Position numbers and translations under genes: made by a program | Notes under the pieces: generated by a model | Told to the model about the DNA's origin: nothing | Seen by the model: the letters and a program-made list of their open reading frames with translations, nothing else | Databases searched by the model: none | DNA from: Sphingomonas sp. So64.6b | Lineage (GTDB): Bacteria > Pseudomonadota > Alphaproteobacteria > Sphingomonadales > Sphingomonadaceae | DNA length: 64,000 bases | Direction of reading: 5' to 3' | Assembly (NCBI RefSeq): GCF_014171475.1 | Contig: NZ_CP048817.1 | Location: 1,302,001-1,366,000 of the forward strand | Shown here: positions 33,983-44,836 of the stretch, one piece after another | Layout: every line of letters starts with the position of its first letter | How positions within the stretch are numbered: position 1 is the stretch's first letter

Positions 33983-34903
33983 TCAGCTTTCCGGCAGGAA
34001 GTCCGGCACCGACAGATAACGCTCGCCTGTGTCGTAGTTGAAGCCGAGCACGCGCACGTTCGCGGGTAGTTCGGCGAGCTTCTGCTTGATTGCCGCGAGC
34101 GTCGCGCCCGAACTGATCCCGACCAATATGCCTTCCTCGGTCGCGGCGCGGCGCGCGAAATCCTTGGCGGCGCCCGCCTCGACCTTGATCGCGCCATCGA
34201 TCGCCTGGGTGTGCAGATTGGCCGGCACGAAACCCGCACCGATGCCCTGGATCGGGTGCGGGCCGGGCTGGCCGCCGGAAATGACCGGCGATGCTTCGGG
34301 CTCGACCGCATAGACTTTGAGGTTCGGCCATTCCTTTTTGAGCGTCTCGGCGACGCCCGTGATGTGGCCGCCGGTGCCCACGCCGGTGATGATCACATCG
34401 ATTGGCGTGTCACGGAAGTCTGCGAGGATCTCCTGTGCGGTGGTCCGGCTATGGACCGCGATATTGGCGGGGTTTTCGAACTGCTGCGGCATCCATGCGC
34501 CGGCGGTTTGATCGACCAGTTCGAGCGCGCGTTCGATTGCGCCCTTCATGCCCTTTTCGCGCGGGGTCAGGTCGAAGGTCGCGCCATAAGCGAGCATCAG
34601 GCGGCGGCGTTCGAGCGACATGCTCTCCGGCATGACCAGCACCAGCTTGTAACCCTTAACCGCCGCGACCATCGCCAGGCCGACACCGGTATTGCCGCTG
34701 GTCGGTTCGATGATTGTGCCGCCGGGCTTCAGGTCGCCCGAGGCTTCCGCTGCCTCGACCATGGCGAGCGCGATGCGATCCTTGATCGAGCCGCCGGGAT
34801 TGGAACGCTCCGACTTGATCCATACTTCGCGGTCGGGGAACAGCTTCGCCACGCGGATGTGCGGGGTGTTGCCGATCGTTTCCAGGATCGTGTTGGCTTT
34901 CAT
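33983..34903 (-). CDS. cysK: Cysteine synthase A
   Basis: The 306-residue PLP enzyme makes cysteine from O-acetylserine and sulphide. The PLP lysine is in [11 protein letters not shown] (about Lys 42), [14 protein letters not shown] (about 69-82) forms the cofactor-phosphate loop, GTGGHITG the second phosphate-binding loop, and GISSGA the C-terminal contact. Length fits CysK. Its ATG overlaps the upstream MFS transporter stop as ATGA, so the two are co-translated. Confidence 0.93.
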   Translation of the reverse strand: MKANTILETIGNTPHIRVAKLFPDREVWIKSERSNPGGSIKDRIALAMVEAAEASGDLKPGGTIIEPTSGNTGVGLAMVAAVKGYKLVLVMPESMSLERRRLMLAYGATFDLTPREKGMKGAIERALELVDQTAGAWMPQQFENPANIAVHSRTTAQEILADFRDTPIDVIITGVGTGGHITGVAETLKKEWPNLKVYAVEPEASPVISGGQPGPHPIQGIGAGFVPANLHTQAIDGAIKVEAGAAKDFARRAATEEGILVGISSGATLAAIKQKLAELPANVRVLGFNYDTGERYLSVPDFLPES

Positions 34904-36183
34904 CGTGCTGCCTCCATCTCAATGTCTGCGGCGTCTCGCGCCGTCTCGGGTGGATCGAACGTCTTTGCCTTGCGGATAACAGGGAACAGATAGGTCCACA
35001 GGATTGTCACCACAATCGCTCCCGTGCCGCCGACCAGTACCGCGCCGACCGGACCCAGCCCCGCGGCAAGGAACCCCGATTCGGCCTCGCCCAGTTCATT
35101 GGACGCCGAAATGGTCAATTGCGAGACCGCGCCAACCCGGCCGCGCTTGTCGTCCGGGGTGTAGAGCTGGATCAGCGATTGGCGGATATAGACCGAGAAC
35201 ATGTCGGCCGCGCCGGCGATAGCGAGCGCAACGAGGCTGAGCGCCATGATCTGCGACAGGCCGAACACGATCGTCGCGGTGCCGTAGATCAGCACCGAGA
35301 TCAGCATCTTGGGCCCGACATTGGTCTTGAGCGGGCGGAACGAGAAGAATAGTGCGACGACCGACGCCCCCACCGCAGGCGCGGCGGCAAGTGCGCTCAG
35401 CCCCTGTGGTCCGACCTTCAATATGTCGTGCGCATAGATCGGCAGCAGCGCGGTCGTACCCGCCAGAAACACGGCGAACAGATCGAGCGTGATGGTGCCG
35501 AACACCATCTTGTTCTGAAATACATAAGTGAGGCCGTCGGCGATCTGCTTCAATGGATGCGTGCTGCCGACCGCGATGGTGCGGGGTACCTTGCCGATCA
35601 GGAACACACAGACCAACGCCACGGCGAACAACAGGGTGGCGAGCCAATAGGCGCCTGACGGTGTGATCGCATAAGCGAAGCCACCGACCGCCGGGCCGAT
35701 GATCGTGCCGACCTGCCAGGAGATCGAGCTGAGCGCGATTGCGGTGGGCAACACTTCGCGCGGCACCAGATTCGGCGCAAGTGCGCTGAACGCCGGTCCG
35801 GAAAAAGCGCGCGCCAGACCGAGCAGGACGGCGACTCCGAACAGCACCGGCAGGGTCATCGCGCCGTCGAGCGTGACGAGCGCCAGAATAAGCGCGCAAG
35901 CGAATTGCAGAGTCACCGTGACACGCGTGATCCAGCGCCGGTCGAAACGGTCAGCGACCCAGCCGCTGATCGGCGTGGTCACGAACAAGGGTATGAATTG
36001 CAGCAAGCCGATCAGGCCGAGTTGTGCCGCCGCGGCGCTGGGCGACATGGTCTGACGGGCGATTGTGTACGTCTGCCAGCCAATCACGATAATCATCGCG
36101 TTCTGGGCGATCGTCATGGCGAAGCGTGCCGCCCAATAAGCGCGGAAATTGGCAATGCGGAACGGGTGGGGGGCGGGAGCCAT
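34900..36183 (-). CDS. MFS transporter
   Basis: The 427-residue protein has about twelve transmembrane helices and begins [20 protein letters not shown], typical of the enterobactin-exporter/MFS_3-like efflux family. [13 protein letters not shown] near 75-87 matches the conserved loop 2-3 of the superfamily. The substrate is unknown. It is co-translated with cysK by a four-base overlap. Because cysteine synthesis and export are often linked, an exporter for cysteine or related metabolites is possible, but this is speculation. Confidence 0.85.
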   Translation of the reverse strand: MAPAPHPFRIANFRAYWAARFAMTIAQNAMIIVIGWQTYTIARQTMSPSAAAAQLGLIGLLQFIPLFVTTPISGWVADRFDRRWITRVTVTLQFACALILALVTLDGAMTLPVLFGVAVLLGLARAFSGPAFSALAPNLVPREVLPTAIALSSISWQVGTIIGPAVGGFAYAITPSGAYWLATLLFAVALVCVFLIGKVPRTIAVGSTHPLKQIADGLTYVFQNKMVFGTITLDLFAVFLAGTTALLPIYAHDILKVGPQGLSALAAAPAVGASVVALFFSFRPLKTNVGPKMLISVLIYGTATIVFGLSQIMALSLVALAIAGAADMFSVYIRQSLIQLYTPDDKRGRVGAVSQLTISASNELGEAESGFLAAGLGPVGAVLVGGTGAIVVTILWTYLFPVIRKAKTFDPPETARDAADIEMEAAR

Positions 36184-36336
36184 CGCGAAAACCCTTAGGC
36201 GCGAGCATTGCGGCGGGGCAATCGCCGATTGCTTGGGGCCTGCAAACTTTGCTTGTTACCCAGACGATTGATGTCCGGCCCGGAACGGGCTTATAGGCAC
36301 CGCTTCCCCTCCCCACGGAAACGAGGTTTTCCCATC

Positions 36337-37392
36337 GTGGCCAAAGCCCCCGCCGCTAACAAACCCGCCCGGATCGCTGAACCGCCGACGCCCAACCGCG
36401 AACGCCCTAACGAGCCGAAGCTCTACAAGGCGTCGAAGGAAGAGCTGCTCGAATTCTACAAGCAGATGCTGCTCATCCGCCGCTTCGAGGAGAAGGCGGG
36501 CCAGCTTTATGGCCTCGGCCTGATCGGCGGTTTCTGCCACCTTTACATCGGTCAGGAAGCGGTCGCGGTCGGCTTGCAATCGGCGCTATCCGAGAAGGAT
36601 AGCGTGATCACCGGCTATCGCGACCATGGCCATATGCTGCTCTGCGGCATCCCGCCCAAGGATGTGATGGCGGAGCTGACCGGGCGTCAGGCCGGCATCT
36701 CCAAGGGCAAGGGCGGCTCGATGCACATGTTCAGCGTCGAGCATAAATTCTATGGCGGGCACGGCATTGTCGGCGCGCAGGTGTCGCTTGGCACCGGGCT
36801 GGGCTTCAGCCACAAATATAAGGGCGATGGCGGCGTGTGCCTCGCTTATTTCGGCGATGGTGCGTCGAATCAGGGCCAGGTTTACGAGAGCTTCAACATG
36901 GCCGAGCTGTGGAAGCTGCCGGTCATCTATGTGATCGAGAACAACCAGTATGCGATGGGCACCAGCGTCAATCGCTCATCGGCCGAAGACCAGCTGTTCC
37001 GCCGTGGCGAGAGCTTTCGTATTCCCGGTATTCAGATCGACGGCATGGACGTGCTCGCGGCGCGCGGCGCGGCCGAAGAGGCGCTGGCCTGGGTTCGCGC
37101 GGGCAAGGGCCCGATCATCCTCGAAATGAAGACCTATCGCTATCGCGGCCATTCCATGTCCGACCCGGCGAAATATCGCAGCCGTGACGAGGTCCAGGCG
37201 GTGCGCGACAAGTCCGACCCGATCGATCACTGCAAGAAGCTGCTTGAAGCCGAGGGGGTGAAGGAGGACGAGCTGAAGAAGATCGAGCAGGAAATCCGCA
37301 AGGTCGTCAACGAAGCCGCCGACTTCGCCGAGAGCGCGCCCGAACCGGAGCCCGCCGAACTCTATACCGACGTGCTGGTGGAAACTTACTGA
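36337..37392 (+). CDS. pdhA: Pyruvate dehydrogenase E1 component, alpha subunit
   Basis: The 351-residue protein is the alpha subunit of the heterotetrameric E1 of pyruvate dehydrogenase. The family core starts [20 protein letters not shown] (about 36-55). [25 protein letters not shown] and the TPP/Mg motif [17 protein letters not shown] (about 170-186) are followed by the phosphorylation-loop-like [15 protein letters not shown]. The start is GTG at 36337 after GAGG. pdhB follows with a TGATG overlap, so both subunits are made together. Confidence 0.94.
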   Translation: MAKAPAANKPARIAEPPTPNRERPNEPKLYKASKEELLEFYKQMLLIRRFEEKAGQLYGLGLIGGFCHLYIGQEAVAVGLQSALSEKDSVITGYRDHGHMLLCGIPPKDVMAELTGRQAGISKGKGGSMHMFSVEHKFYGGHGIVGAQVSLGTGLGFSHKYKGDGGVCLAYFGDGASNQGQVYESFNMAELWKLPVIYVIENNQYAMGTSVNRSSAEDQLFRRGESFRIPGIQIDGMDVLAARGAAEEALAWVRAGKGPIILEMKTYRYRGHSMSDPAKYRSRDEVQAVRDKSDPIDHCKKLLEAEGVKEDELKKIEQEIRKVVNEAADFAESAPEPEPAELYTDVLVETY

Positions 37393-38810
37393 TGCCGATT
37401 GAAATCAAGATGCCCGCGCTTTCCCCGACGATGGAGGAAGGCACGCTTGCCAAATGGCTCGTGAAGGAAGGCGATACCGTCAAGTCCGGCGACATCATGG
37501 CCGAGATCGAGACCGACAAGGCGACGATGGAGTTCGAGGCGGTCGATGAAGGCACGATCGGCAAGATCCTGATCGCAGAGGGTACCGACAATGTGAAGGT
37601 CGGCACCGTCATCGCGACGCTCGACGCGGAGGGCGAGGAGCCAGCTGAAGCTGCGCCGGTCAAGGCGGAGCCCAAGGCTGAAGCCAAGGAAGAGCCGTCC
37701 ACCGACAACGCGCCGCCAGCGCCGGAGAGCGCGACGCCGCATCAGGTCGAAACCGGTGCCCGCCAGATGTACGAAGCCGCCAAACATGACGGCCCGACCG
37801 ACCCGGCGATCCCCGCGGGGACGGAAATGGTCAAGGTCACGCTGCGCGAAGCGTTGCGCGACGCGATGGCGGAGGAAATGCGCCGCGACGACCGGGTGTT
37901 CCTGATGGGCGAGGAAGTCGCGCAATATCAGGGCGCGTACAAGGTCAGCCAGGGCCTGCTCGACGAGTTCGGCGACAAGCGCGTGATCGACACGCCGATC
38001 ACCGAATACGGCTTTGCCGGCGTCGGTACGGGCGCAGCAATGGGTGGTTTGCGTCCGATCGTCGAGTTCATGACGTTCAATTTCGCGATGCAGGCGATCG
38101 ATCATATCGTCAATTCGGCGGCCAAGACCAATTACATGTCGGGCGGTCAGATGCGCTGCCCGATCGTGTTCCGCGGACCCAATGGCGCGGCGAGCCGCGT
38201 CGGCGCGCAGCATAGCCAGAATTACGGTCCGTGGTACGCCAGCGTTCCCGGCCTGATCGTCATCGCGCCCTATGACGCGGCCGACGCCAAGGGCCTGATG
38301 AAGGCCGCGATCCGCAGCGAAGATCCGGTCGTCTTCCTCGAAAACGAACTGCTCTATGGGCGCACGTTCGAGGTGCCGAAGCTCGACGATTATGTCCTGC
38401 CGATCGGCAAGGCGCGCACCATGCGCGAGGGCAAGGACGTGACGATCGTCAGCTATTCTATTGGCGTCGGCCTGTCGCTCGAAGCCGCCGAGGAACTGGC
38501 CAAGGAAGGCATCGACGCGGAGGTCATCGACCTGCGCACGCTGCGCCCGCTCGACAAGCAGGCGGTGCTCAAGAGCCTCAAAAAGACCAACCGCATGGTC
38601 GTGGTCGAAGAAGGCTGGGCGACGTGCTCGATCGCGTCGGAGATCGTCGCAATCTGCATGGAGGAAGGGTTCGACGACCTCGATGCCCCGATCCTGCGCG
38701 TCGCCAATGAGGATGTGCCGCTGCCTTACGCGGCGAACCTTGAAAAGCTCGCTCTGGTCAATTCGGCGAAGATCGTCGCAGCGGTGAAGAAGGTGACGTA
38801 TCGGGGGTGA
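37392..38810 (+). CDS. pdhB: Pyruvate dehydrogenase E1 component, beta subunit with N-terminal lipoyl domain
   Basis: The 472-residue beta subunit carries its own lipoyl domain, a feature of many alphaproteobacteria. Residues 1-78 form the domain, with the lipoylated Lys in [10 protein letters not shown] (Lys 43). A Pro/Ala/Glu-rich linker leads to the transketolase pyrimidine-binding and C-terminal domains: [25 protein letters not shown] then [16 protein letters not shown] (about 205-220). E1 decarboxylates pyruvate and passes the acetyl group to the lipoyl domain. E2 and E3 genes are not adjacent here. Confidence 0.95.
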   Translation: MPIEIKMPALSPTMEEGTLAKWLVKEGDTVKSGDIMAEIETDKATMEFEAVDEGTIGKILIAEGTDNVKVGTVIATLDAEGEEPAEAAPVKAEPKAEAKEEPSTDNAPPAPESATPHQVETGARQMYEAAKHDGPTDPAIPAGTEMVKVTLREALRDAMAEEMRRDDRVFLMGEEVAQYQGAYKVSQGLLDEFGDKRVIDTPITEYGFAGVGTGAAMGGLRPIVEFMTFNFAMQAIDHIVNSAAKTNYMSGGQMRCPIVFRGPNGAASRVGAQHSQNYGPWYASVPGLIVIAPYDAADAKGLMKAAIRSEDPVVFLENELLYGRTFEVPKLDDYVLPIGKARTMREGKDVTIVSYSIGVGLSLEAAEELAKEGIDAEVIDLRTLRPLDKQAVLKSLKKTNRMVVVEEGWATCSIASEIVAICMEEGFDDLDAPILRVANEDVPLPYAANLEKLALVNSAKIVAAVKKVTYRG

Positions 38811-38819
38811 TCGCTGGAC

Positions 38820-39494
38820 CTAACAGGTCGATGCGGTCACGCCGGTCACTTTGTACACACCGTTCGGATGAAGATTGGTAGTGGAGCTATCGTCGCTCAT
38901 ATCGCGCCGGTCGCGAACGGACATCGATGCTATTTCGGTGACGCTGGTCGTCGGCGCGAGCGTGCCGCGTCCGACCAGCGGGATATATTCGTAATAGACT
39001 TCGACGAACATCGTGGCGTTGTCACTTTGCGTCGTGACTTGTCGGCCGGTCGGTCCCATCCCCGTCAGGTTGGTCGCGCCTGCCACGCCGTAGCTCGATG
39101 CATGTCCTGTCTTCGAGCCACGGCAACGCTGCCAGCGGATGCGATATTTGCCGGTGTTGGCGGGGTCGACTTCCAGGCTGGAAACGATCACTCGGCCTTG
39201 CGCATAAAGGTTGAGCTCGCCTGCCTGCAGCCCTGCGCCAGTAAGCAGATCGTCGATGTCGGTTTCGCTGATCGTCTTGGCGGACAACAGGCTGCCATTT
39301 CCCATTCGCGCGGCGTTATCCGCAACATGCAGCGCCACCTGGCTGATCCGCATCTTGGCGGTGATGTAATTCGTCATCTCCGCCCCGGTCAGACTCAAGA
39401 CCAGAAAGATCGGCAGCATAAATGCGAATTCGAGCAGCGCGACGCCGCGGCGATTGTCGCGCAGCGTTGCGATCATCAGGCGTAAGCGAGTCAT
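38820..39494 (-). CDS. TadE-family pilus assembly protein
   Basis: The 224-residue protein has the TadE signature: a basic N-terminus, then RRGVALLEFAFMLPIFLVLSL (about 15-35), in which the Glu after the hydrophobic start is the processing-site-like residue of pseudopilins. The rest is an extracytoplasmic domain. Its ATG overlaps the upstream gene's stop as ATGA. It is the last of three Tad-type genes on the minus strand. No flp, tadA or tadV genes are nearby, so this is a partial or accessory cluster. Confidence 0.8.
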   Translation of the reverse strand: MTRLRLMIATLRDNRRGVALLEFAFMLPIFLVLSLTGAEMTNYITAKMRISQVALHVADNAARMGNGSLLSAKTISETDIDDLLTGAGLQAGELNLYAQGRVIVSSLEVDPANTGKYRIRWQRCRGSKTGHASSYGVAGATNLTGMGPTGRQVTTQSDNATMFVEVYYEYIPLVGRGTLAPTTSVTEIASMSVRDRRDMSDDSSTTNLHPNGVYKVTGVTASTC

Positions 39495-40114
39495 GGGTTG
39501 CAATGTCCTGCTAAGGGCGCACCATAAGTTTCCTGATCGCTGTAAGGCTGGTTTTCGAGCACGGTTGCGGCAGAGATCCGTGTCGTGTTGGATCCGCCAA
39601 CGAGCTTGTACAACGGAAAGAACCGCGGATAGCTGACCGCCACGGTATACAGGGTCCTGTCCTTCGCGCCGCCCTGTCCGGAATCGCCGCCGTCCATGTC
39701 GCGCACGCCGTTACGATTATCGTCCTGGAAAATCTCGTTATTGTCGCAAACACCATTGTGATTGGTGTCGTTCGCGGCTGGAAACGGTTCGGCGATCGCG
39801 GCGGCGGCGGTAGAAAAAGTCCGATAGAAGCGGCGAGTGAAGGTGATCGTCGCCTTGTTGGCGATCGCCAGGACCGAATTTCGAACCTTGTTGTCGAGAA
39901 TCGTTTGCTGAGCCGTCGCCACGCCGGATTCCAGTGCTGAATCGCGCGCAACCTTCTGCACGATCCCCTGCAGGACTGAGCGCATATAGAGCGAGTGGGC
40001 AGTGTCGAACGCGCCCAGCAACAGCAGGCCCAGCACCGGTGCAACGATGGCGAATTCGACAATCGTCGCGCCGCTTGTATCGGTCGCGAGCTTCGAAACG
40101 GGACGGCGCCTCAC
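39491..40114 (-). CDS. TadE-like protein with calcium-loop-like repeats
   Basis: The 207-residue protein begins with a short basic segment and the pseudopilin-like SGATIVEFAIVAPVLGLLLLG (split, about 12-32). The extracytoplasmic part contains two Asp/Asn-rich loops, DTNHNGVCDNNE and DDNRNGVRDMDGGDSG (about 125-165), that look like EF-hand/thrombospondin type 3 calcium loops. The start is GTG at 40114, overlapping the upstream stop as GTGA. It is the middle gene of the Tad-type operon. TadE/TadF partners are predicted to help assemble Flp-type pili. Confidence 0.78.
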   Translation of the reverse strand: MRRRPVSKLATDTSGATIVEFAIVAPVLGLLLLGAFDTAHSLYMRSVLQGIVQKVARDSALESGVATAQQTILDNKVRNSVLAIANKATITFTRRFYRTFSTAAAAIAEPFPAANDTNHNGVCDNNEIFQDDNRNGVRDMDGGDSGQGGAKDRTLYTVAVSYPRFFPLYKLVGGSNTTRISAATVLENQPYSDQETYGAPLAGHCNP

Positions 40115-41925
40115 CGGGTCAGCCTCAACTGCGAAATCTGATCGGCGATCGACGCGAAGGTCGTCTGGAGCGTCGCTGAATCGCGCGCCGTGAAGAATTT
40201 GCCGTCGGATGCGCATGTTTCGAGCCTGCCTTCGGTAGTCGCGTTCGACCCGTCGCCGAACGAGATGACCCACAGCGTGATGTTCTGGTTTCTCACTGCG
40301 GCGCAAAGCGCAAGAAAGCGTGCATTGACCTGATCGTTGAGATCAGAAGCGCGCGGCGCGCTGGTGGAACTGGTCTGACGGCGATCGAACCAGGGCAAAC
40401 CATAAGCGGCATAATCGGTATTGCTGGCGTTGGTGTCGCCGTCCGTCATGAAGATCAGATGCCGCTCGATCTCTCCGCCCTGTGGGGTCAGCGCATTCTC
40501 CGAGGCGAACAGGCCGGTCGGCGAAAGCAGGCGTGCGCCCCAGAGCAAACCGATATCATGATACGTGTTTCCCGACGGAGTGAGACTGTCGACATAAGTG
40601 TCGAACGTGCTGGCCGTGGGCCATTCCTGCATTTTACGCGCTTCGGCTGGGCACGCATAGGAATAGCCGCCACTAAAATTAGTGGCAGAGGTCACCGCTG
40701 CGGTGTTGAACTGGTTAGTGCTGTTCACATACTGGCGTGGAAAGATTACTTCGCGCAGCGCAGGTGCCCAGAGCGTGGATGTATCGCCTTGGGTCGGCAC
40801 AAGGTCGATGTCCAAGTCTCTTGCTTCAGTCTTTTGCAATACCGTCATCGAGGAATAATTGGTCAGTTTGGCGGTTCGACGTTCCTCGATGCAGCCATCC
40901 CAATCGACCGTGCGGATGCTGCCATCATCGTTGATCGGCAAGGTGAAGCTGTTGTTCCACGATGTGCCATTTTTCAGGCCGCTGATGTCGACCGGTTTCT
41001 GACCATAATCCCATTGCGGAACGAGATCGCGAGCCTCGTTATAGCAGAGATAGCCATAGCCGCTATAGTAATTCTTCGTGGAACGATATTCACGTGTAGA
41101 AGTATTGGCGGATGCAACGCAATTGCCGGAGCCATTTGGATAAGTATAGTTGACACCCGTCCAAGATAACCAGACACTACCGTTACGCACTCGGGTCTGG
41201 TAGGGCCAGCTATTGGCGAAATAGCTGGTTGGCAGCAGCTTTCCGACATTGACGTTGGTGGCATACGGCACAAATCCGAACCGTATCTGGGTCTGGTCGC
41301 CGGTACCGCCGCTTGGCGTGCCGGTGGTGCATGTGGCGTCAGTGTTAAGCCGTGCCACGATTTCGTAAAAGCATTTCACCGCGTTCTTTAGGCTGACGAT
41401 CTTGGTATCGGGGTCGCTTGACACCGCCTTCGACGCCATCGACCCGGTCGTATCGAGCACGAACATGATATCGGTATTGGGCAGCCGCATTTCGGCGTCG
41501 CACGTCACCGTCAGCGTCTCGGTATATTTCTTGAAGATCTTCATCAACGTCATCGGCAAGGTGGCGCTCGCGGTGCCGCTGACCTTGCCTGCACTTTCGG
41601 TGAAGGTCGCCGAAGAGCCGGTCGAACCATAGGCACCGGACTGATAGTTGGCGGTGAAGAACTTCTGTGCGACGTCACTGTCGTCGCTGCCCCATATGCC
41701 ACCGCCCATCGCCTTGCGCCCGGCCAACGCGCCGGCGTCGCAAGCATGTTGCAGACGCGTCTTGGTGATATACATGCGGCTCATGTCGATACCGCCGCCG
41801 ACCAGCCCAGCGAGGGGAATCAGTGCCGCCGCCATGATCGCCAGCGTATTGCCGCGTATGTCATGTCGCAGCCGGCTCATGAAGCCGCGCGTCATTGCTC
41901 GCTCGATCGCCTTCATCCCCGACAT
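40111..41925 (-). CDS. TadG-like protein with von Willebrand factor A domain
   Basis: The 604-residue protein starts with a Tad-type membrane anchor: RHDIRGNTLAIMAAALIPLAG then GGIDMSRMYITKTRLQHACD (about 20-66), the classic putative Flp pilus-assembly TadG segment. A large vWA domain follows, opening IMFVLDTTGSMA (about 155-166), the MIDAS-like DxTxS motif that coordinates a metal. It is the first gene of the minus-strand operon, preceding two TadE-like genes, and probably anchors adhesion or pilus assembly at the envelope. Confidence 0.83.
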   Translation of the reverse strand: MSGMKAIERAMTRGFMSRLRHDIRGNTLAIMAAALIPLAGLVGGGIDMSRMYITKTRLQHACDAGALAGRKAMGGGIWGSDDSDVAQKFFTANYQSGAYGSTGSSATFTESAGKVSGTASATLPMTLMKIFKKYTETLTVTCDAEMRLPNTDIMFVLDTTGSMASKAVSSDPDTKIVSLKNAVKCFYEIVARLNTDATCTTGTPSGGTGDQTQIRFGFVPYATNVNVGKLLPTSYFANSWPYQTRVRNGSVWLSWTGVNYTYPNGSGNCVASANTSTREYRSTKNYYSGYGYLCYNEARDLVPQWDYGQKPVDISGLKNGTSWNNSFTLPINDDGSIRTVDWDGCIEERRTAKLTNYSSMTVLQKTEARDLDIDLVPTQGDTSTLWAPALREVIFPRQYVNSTNQFNTAAVTSATNFSGGYSYACPAEARKMQEWPTASTFDTYVDSLTPSGNTYHDIGLLWGARLLSPTGLFASENALTPQGGEIERHLIFMTDGDTNASNTDYAAYGLPWFDRRQTSSTSAPRASDLNDQVNARFLALCAAVRNQNITLWVISFGDGSNATTEGRLETCASDGKFFTARDSATLQTTFASIADQISQLRLTR

Positions 41926-42042
41926 TCAGCCGCCCCGCACTGTAGGTATTGGTCCCAACCAGCGGCCTATGCGGGGCGAAGGGATAATTGTGTTTCAAGC
42001 GACATGGTTAATGTCATGGTTACGATCTGGGGCCGCAGCCTC

Positions 42043-42705
42043 ATGACGGCGGATCCGGAGCGCCTTCTCGCGCTATCCTATTCGCCCGTATCGCATCGTG
42101 CCGGGGTCACGGCATTGTTCGCGCTCGACGATACGCTTGCCGCGATTCTACGCACCACGCGCGAGCCGCTGGTCGGGCAGATGCGGCTGACCTGGTGGCA
42201 TGAGGCACTGAGCAAGCTCGACAAGGAGGGCGCACCGGCCGAGCCCGTGCTCCAGGCGCTTGCTGCCGAGGTGATTCCGCGCGGCGTGCCGGGCGCGCGG
42301 CTTGCCGAGATGATCGATGCCTGGGAAGTCCTGCTCGACCCGGATACGCCTGACGATGCCACGTTGGAGCGTTACGCCACGCGTGGCGTGATCCTGTTCG
42401 CCGCCGCCGGCACGTTGCTCGGCACGGCGCCGGGCGATCCGATCGCGCCGGCCGGGCGCGGCTGGGCGCTGGCCGATCTGGCGCGCAATGTTGCGGACAA
42501 GGATGTCGCGGCGAGTGCGCTTCGGCTCGCCGCAGGACCGCTCGCGGCGGCAACCGCCACACGGTGGAGTCGGGCGGGGCGAACACTCGGTGCGCTTGCT
42601 CATCTCGCGCGTCTCGACCTGACCGTGCCGGTCGGCGATCCGATCGCGCGCGGCGCGCCGCGTCGGGTGTGGCGTATCCTGATTCATCGGATTTGGGGGC
42701 GTTAG
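42043..42705 (+). CDS. Squalene/phytoene synthase family protein
   Basis: The 220-residue protein resembles the squalene/phytoene synthase family, in the short subgroup of alphaproteobacteria. LSYSPVSHRAGVTALFALDDTLAAI (split, about 9-33) includes the first aspartate-containing helix. EPLVGQMRLTWWHEAL (about 41-56) matches the family's RL.WW motif. WALADLARNVADKD takes the place of the second aspartate motif. Several residues of canonical DxxxD motifs are altered, so enzyme activity is not assured. In-frame ATGs at 42004 and 42016 are possible starts. Confidence 0.75.
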   Translation: MTADPERLLALSYSPVSHRAGVTALFALDDTLAAILRTTREPLVGQMRLTWWHEALSKLDKEGAPAEPVLQALAAEVIPRGVPGARLAEMIDAWEVLLDPDTPDDATLERYATRGVILFAAAGTLLGTAPGDPIAPAGRGWALADLARNVADKDVAASALRLAAGPLAAATATRWSRAGRTLGALAHLARLDLTVPVGDPIARGAPRRVWRILIHRIWGR

Positions 42706-42763
42706 CTTTCCGGCACGGTAATTCGGCGATAAGTTCGCCCTGTTGTCAGTTGGGGAGACCGGA

Positions 42764-43234
42764 ATGATGTGGCGTTATGTGGCAGGCAGCGCGGCTGCGC
42801 TGCTGTTGATCACTGCGGGGATTATGTTGTCGAACGGATCCGCTCGCCCGGTTTCACCGCTCATGGCGGCGCCGGCCCAAGCGGGCCAGGTCGCCGATGA
42901 AGACGAAGCGCTGCCCGACACCATTCCGGAAGCGGGCGCCAAAACGCGCGAGGAGAAGCGCTTCAACCGCTATGACAAGGATCGCGATGGCGCGGTGACG
43001 CGCGAGGAGTATCTCGTGTCGCGCCGCAAGGCCTATGCGAAGCTCGACCTCAATCATGACGGACAATTGTCGTTCGACGAATGGGCGACCAAGACGACGA
43101 CCAAATTCGCCGATGCGGATAAGGACAAGTCGGGGGCGATGAACGCTGCCGAATTCGCCACGACCGCGCCGAAACGCCGCGCCAAGGCCAAGCCGAACTG
43201 CCCGCCGGCGGCTCCGCGCGACGAGGAGGGTTAG
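42764..43234 (+). CDS. Exported EF-hand domain protein
   Basis: The 156-residue product has an N-terminal signal anchor (about 4-25). Three EF-hand-like calcium loops follow: DKDRDGAVTREE (about 71-82), DLNHDGQLSFDE (about 95-106) and DADKDKSGAMNAAE (about 115-128). The protein would bind calcium in the periplasm. The start at 42764 is supported by GGGGAGA. The stop lies in the left arm of the large inverted repeat at 43231-43505. Confidence 0.85.
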   Translation: MMWRYVAGSAAALLLITAGIMLSNGSARPVSPLMAAPAQAGQVADEDEALPDTIPEAGAKTREEKRFNRYDKDRDGAVTREEYLVSRRKAYAKLDLNHDGQLSFDEWATKTTTKFADADKDKSGAMNAAEFATTAPKRRAKAKPNCPPAAPRDEEG

Positions 43235-43505
43235 GGTCCAAACCCAGCCACCGCAACGGTCGAGACGGAGCGGCATTAGCCGCACGGCTAGGAGTAAGGA
43301 AGGAGCGATGGCTTTCCCATCGTGACTGACGCGCGACGCCGCTGTGCGGCTAAAGCCGCCCGCCGCGAAGCGGTCGCCCGGCACAGGCCGCTGGGCAGCG
43401 TCGCTTGCTTGCGCGTAGCTTTAGCTACGCGTCTGCGCAGCGCTCCTTGCCAGCGGCCTGTGCCGGGCAATCTCGGTCATTGCGGTGGCTGGGTTTGGAC
43501 CCTAA
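43231..43505. repeat. Large nested inverted repeat between the EF-hand gene and trmFO
   Basis: The outer arms (43231-43256 and 43480-43505) are perfect complements over 26 bases and include the stop codons of both flanking genes, which converge here. A second pair (43376-43394 and about 43450-43468) nests inside, and GCGTAGC/GCTACGC at about 43412-43430 forms the tip. The element is 275 bases long and could fold as one large branched structure. It may be a mobile palindromic element or a bidirectional terminator. Confidence 0.75.
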
Positions 43506-44836
43506 GCCGCGCTGCTGCCGGTTGCCGCGACCCATTCGCCGAGCGCGGCACGGGCGCGATCGGTATACATCTTCTTGCGATCGGCCTTTTTGGTGCGGCC
43601 CTCGATCGGCGGGAACAGGCCGAAATTGACGTTCATCGGCTGATAGCTGTCGGCCTCCGCGCCGCCGGTGATGTGTCCGAGCAAAGCGCCGAGCGCGGTT
43701 TCGACCGGGGGCGGGGCGAGCGAGGCGCCGGCAAGCTCCGCCGCGGCGAAGCGCCCGGCGAGCAGGCCGATCGCTGCGCTCTCGATATAACCCTCGCAGC
43801 CGGTGATCTGACCGGCGAAGCGGACATTGGTGCGTGCCTTCAAGCGCAGTGTTTCATCGAGCAGGACGGGCGAGCGGATAAAGGTGTTGCGGTGCAGCCC
43901 GCCGAGCCGCGCGAACTCGGCATTCTCCAGGCCCGGAATGGTGCGGAACAGGCGGACTTGCTCGGCATGTTTGAGCTTGGTCTGAAAACCGACGATGTTC
44001 CACAGCGTGCCCGATGCATTGTCCTGGCGCAGCTGCACGACGGCATGCGGCCAGCGTCCGGTTCTTGGATCGTCAAGTCCGACCGGCTTCATCGGCCCGA
44101 AGCGCAACGTATCGAAACCGCGTTCGGCCATCACCTCGATCGGCATACAGCCTTCGAAATAGGGCGTGTCCTTTTCCCAATCCCGGAACGGCGTTTTTTC
44201 GCCGTCGACCAGGCCCTGATGGAAGGCTGCATATTGATCGCGGTCCATCGCGCAGTTGATGTAATCCTTGCCCTCTCCCTTGTTCCAGCGCGACTGGAAC
44301 CAGGCGGTGTCCATGTCGATACTGTCGAAATGGACGATCGGCGCGATCGCGTCGAAGAACGCCAGCGCTTCCGCGCCAGTCGCCGCACCGATGCTCTCGG
44401 CGAGGCCGGCAGCGGTAAGCGGACCGGTCGAGATAATCACCGGGCCATCCGATGGAATGACATCGACACGTTCACGCACCACGGTGATGCCTGGATGCCC
44501 TTCGATCGCCGCCGTCACACCGGCCGAAAAGCCGTCGCGATCGACCGCCAGCGCCGACCCCGCCGGCACCTTGTGGATATCGCCCTCGCGCATGATCAGC
44601 GAGCCAAGCGCGCGCATTTCGGCATGGAGCAGGCCGACCGCGTTGCTGGTCGCGTCGTCGGAGCGGAAGCTGTTCGAGCAGACCAGTTCGGCGAGGCCGT
44701 CGGTATGGTGCGCCGGCGTCATCTCGCCCGAGCCGCGCATTTCGGAGAGCTTTACGCGGTAACCCGCCTGGGCAAGCTGCCACGCGGCTTCGGAGCCGGC
44801 GAGGCCGCCGCCAATGATATGGATGTCGTGATTCAT
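43502..44836 (-). CDS. trmFO: tRNA (uracil-54-C5)-methyltransferase, folate/FAD-dependent
   Basis: The 444-residue flavoprotein makes ribothymidine at tRNA position 54 using methylenetetrahydrofolate. The N-terminal FAD motif is [17 protein letters not shown] (about 6-22), [12 protein letters not shown] (about 50-61) holds the active-site Cys, and [14 protein letters not shown] and the C-terminal [18 protein letters not shown] are signature segments. The ATG at 44836 overlaps the stop of the upstream small membrane protein as TGATG. Its own stop lies in the large inverted repeat. Confidence 0.93.
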   Translation of the reverse strand: MNHDIHIIGGGLAGSEAAWQLAQAGYRVKLSEMRGSGEMTPAHHTDGLAELVCSNSFRSDDATSNAVGLLHAEMRALGSLIMREGDIHKVPAGSALAVDRDGFSAGVTAAIEGHPGITVVRERVDVIPSDGPVIISTGPLTAAGLAESIGAATGAEALAFFDAIAPIVHFDSIDMDTAWFQSRWNKGEGKDYINCAMDRDQYAAFHQGLVDGEKTPFRDWEKDTPYFEGCMPIEVMAERGFDTLRFGPMKPVGLDDPRTGRWPHAVVQLRQDNASGTLWNIVGFQTKLKHAEQVRLFRTIPGLENAEFARLGGLHRNTFIRSPVLLDETLRLKARTNVRFAGQITGCEGYIESAAIGLLAGRFAAAELAGASLAPPPVETALGALLGHITGGAEADSYQPMNVNFGLFPPIEGRTKKADRKKMYTDRARAALGEWVAATGSSAA

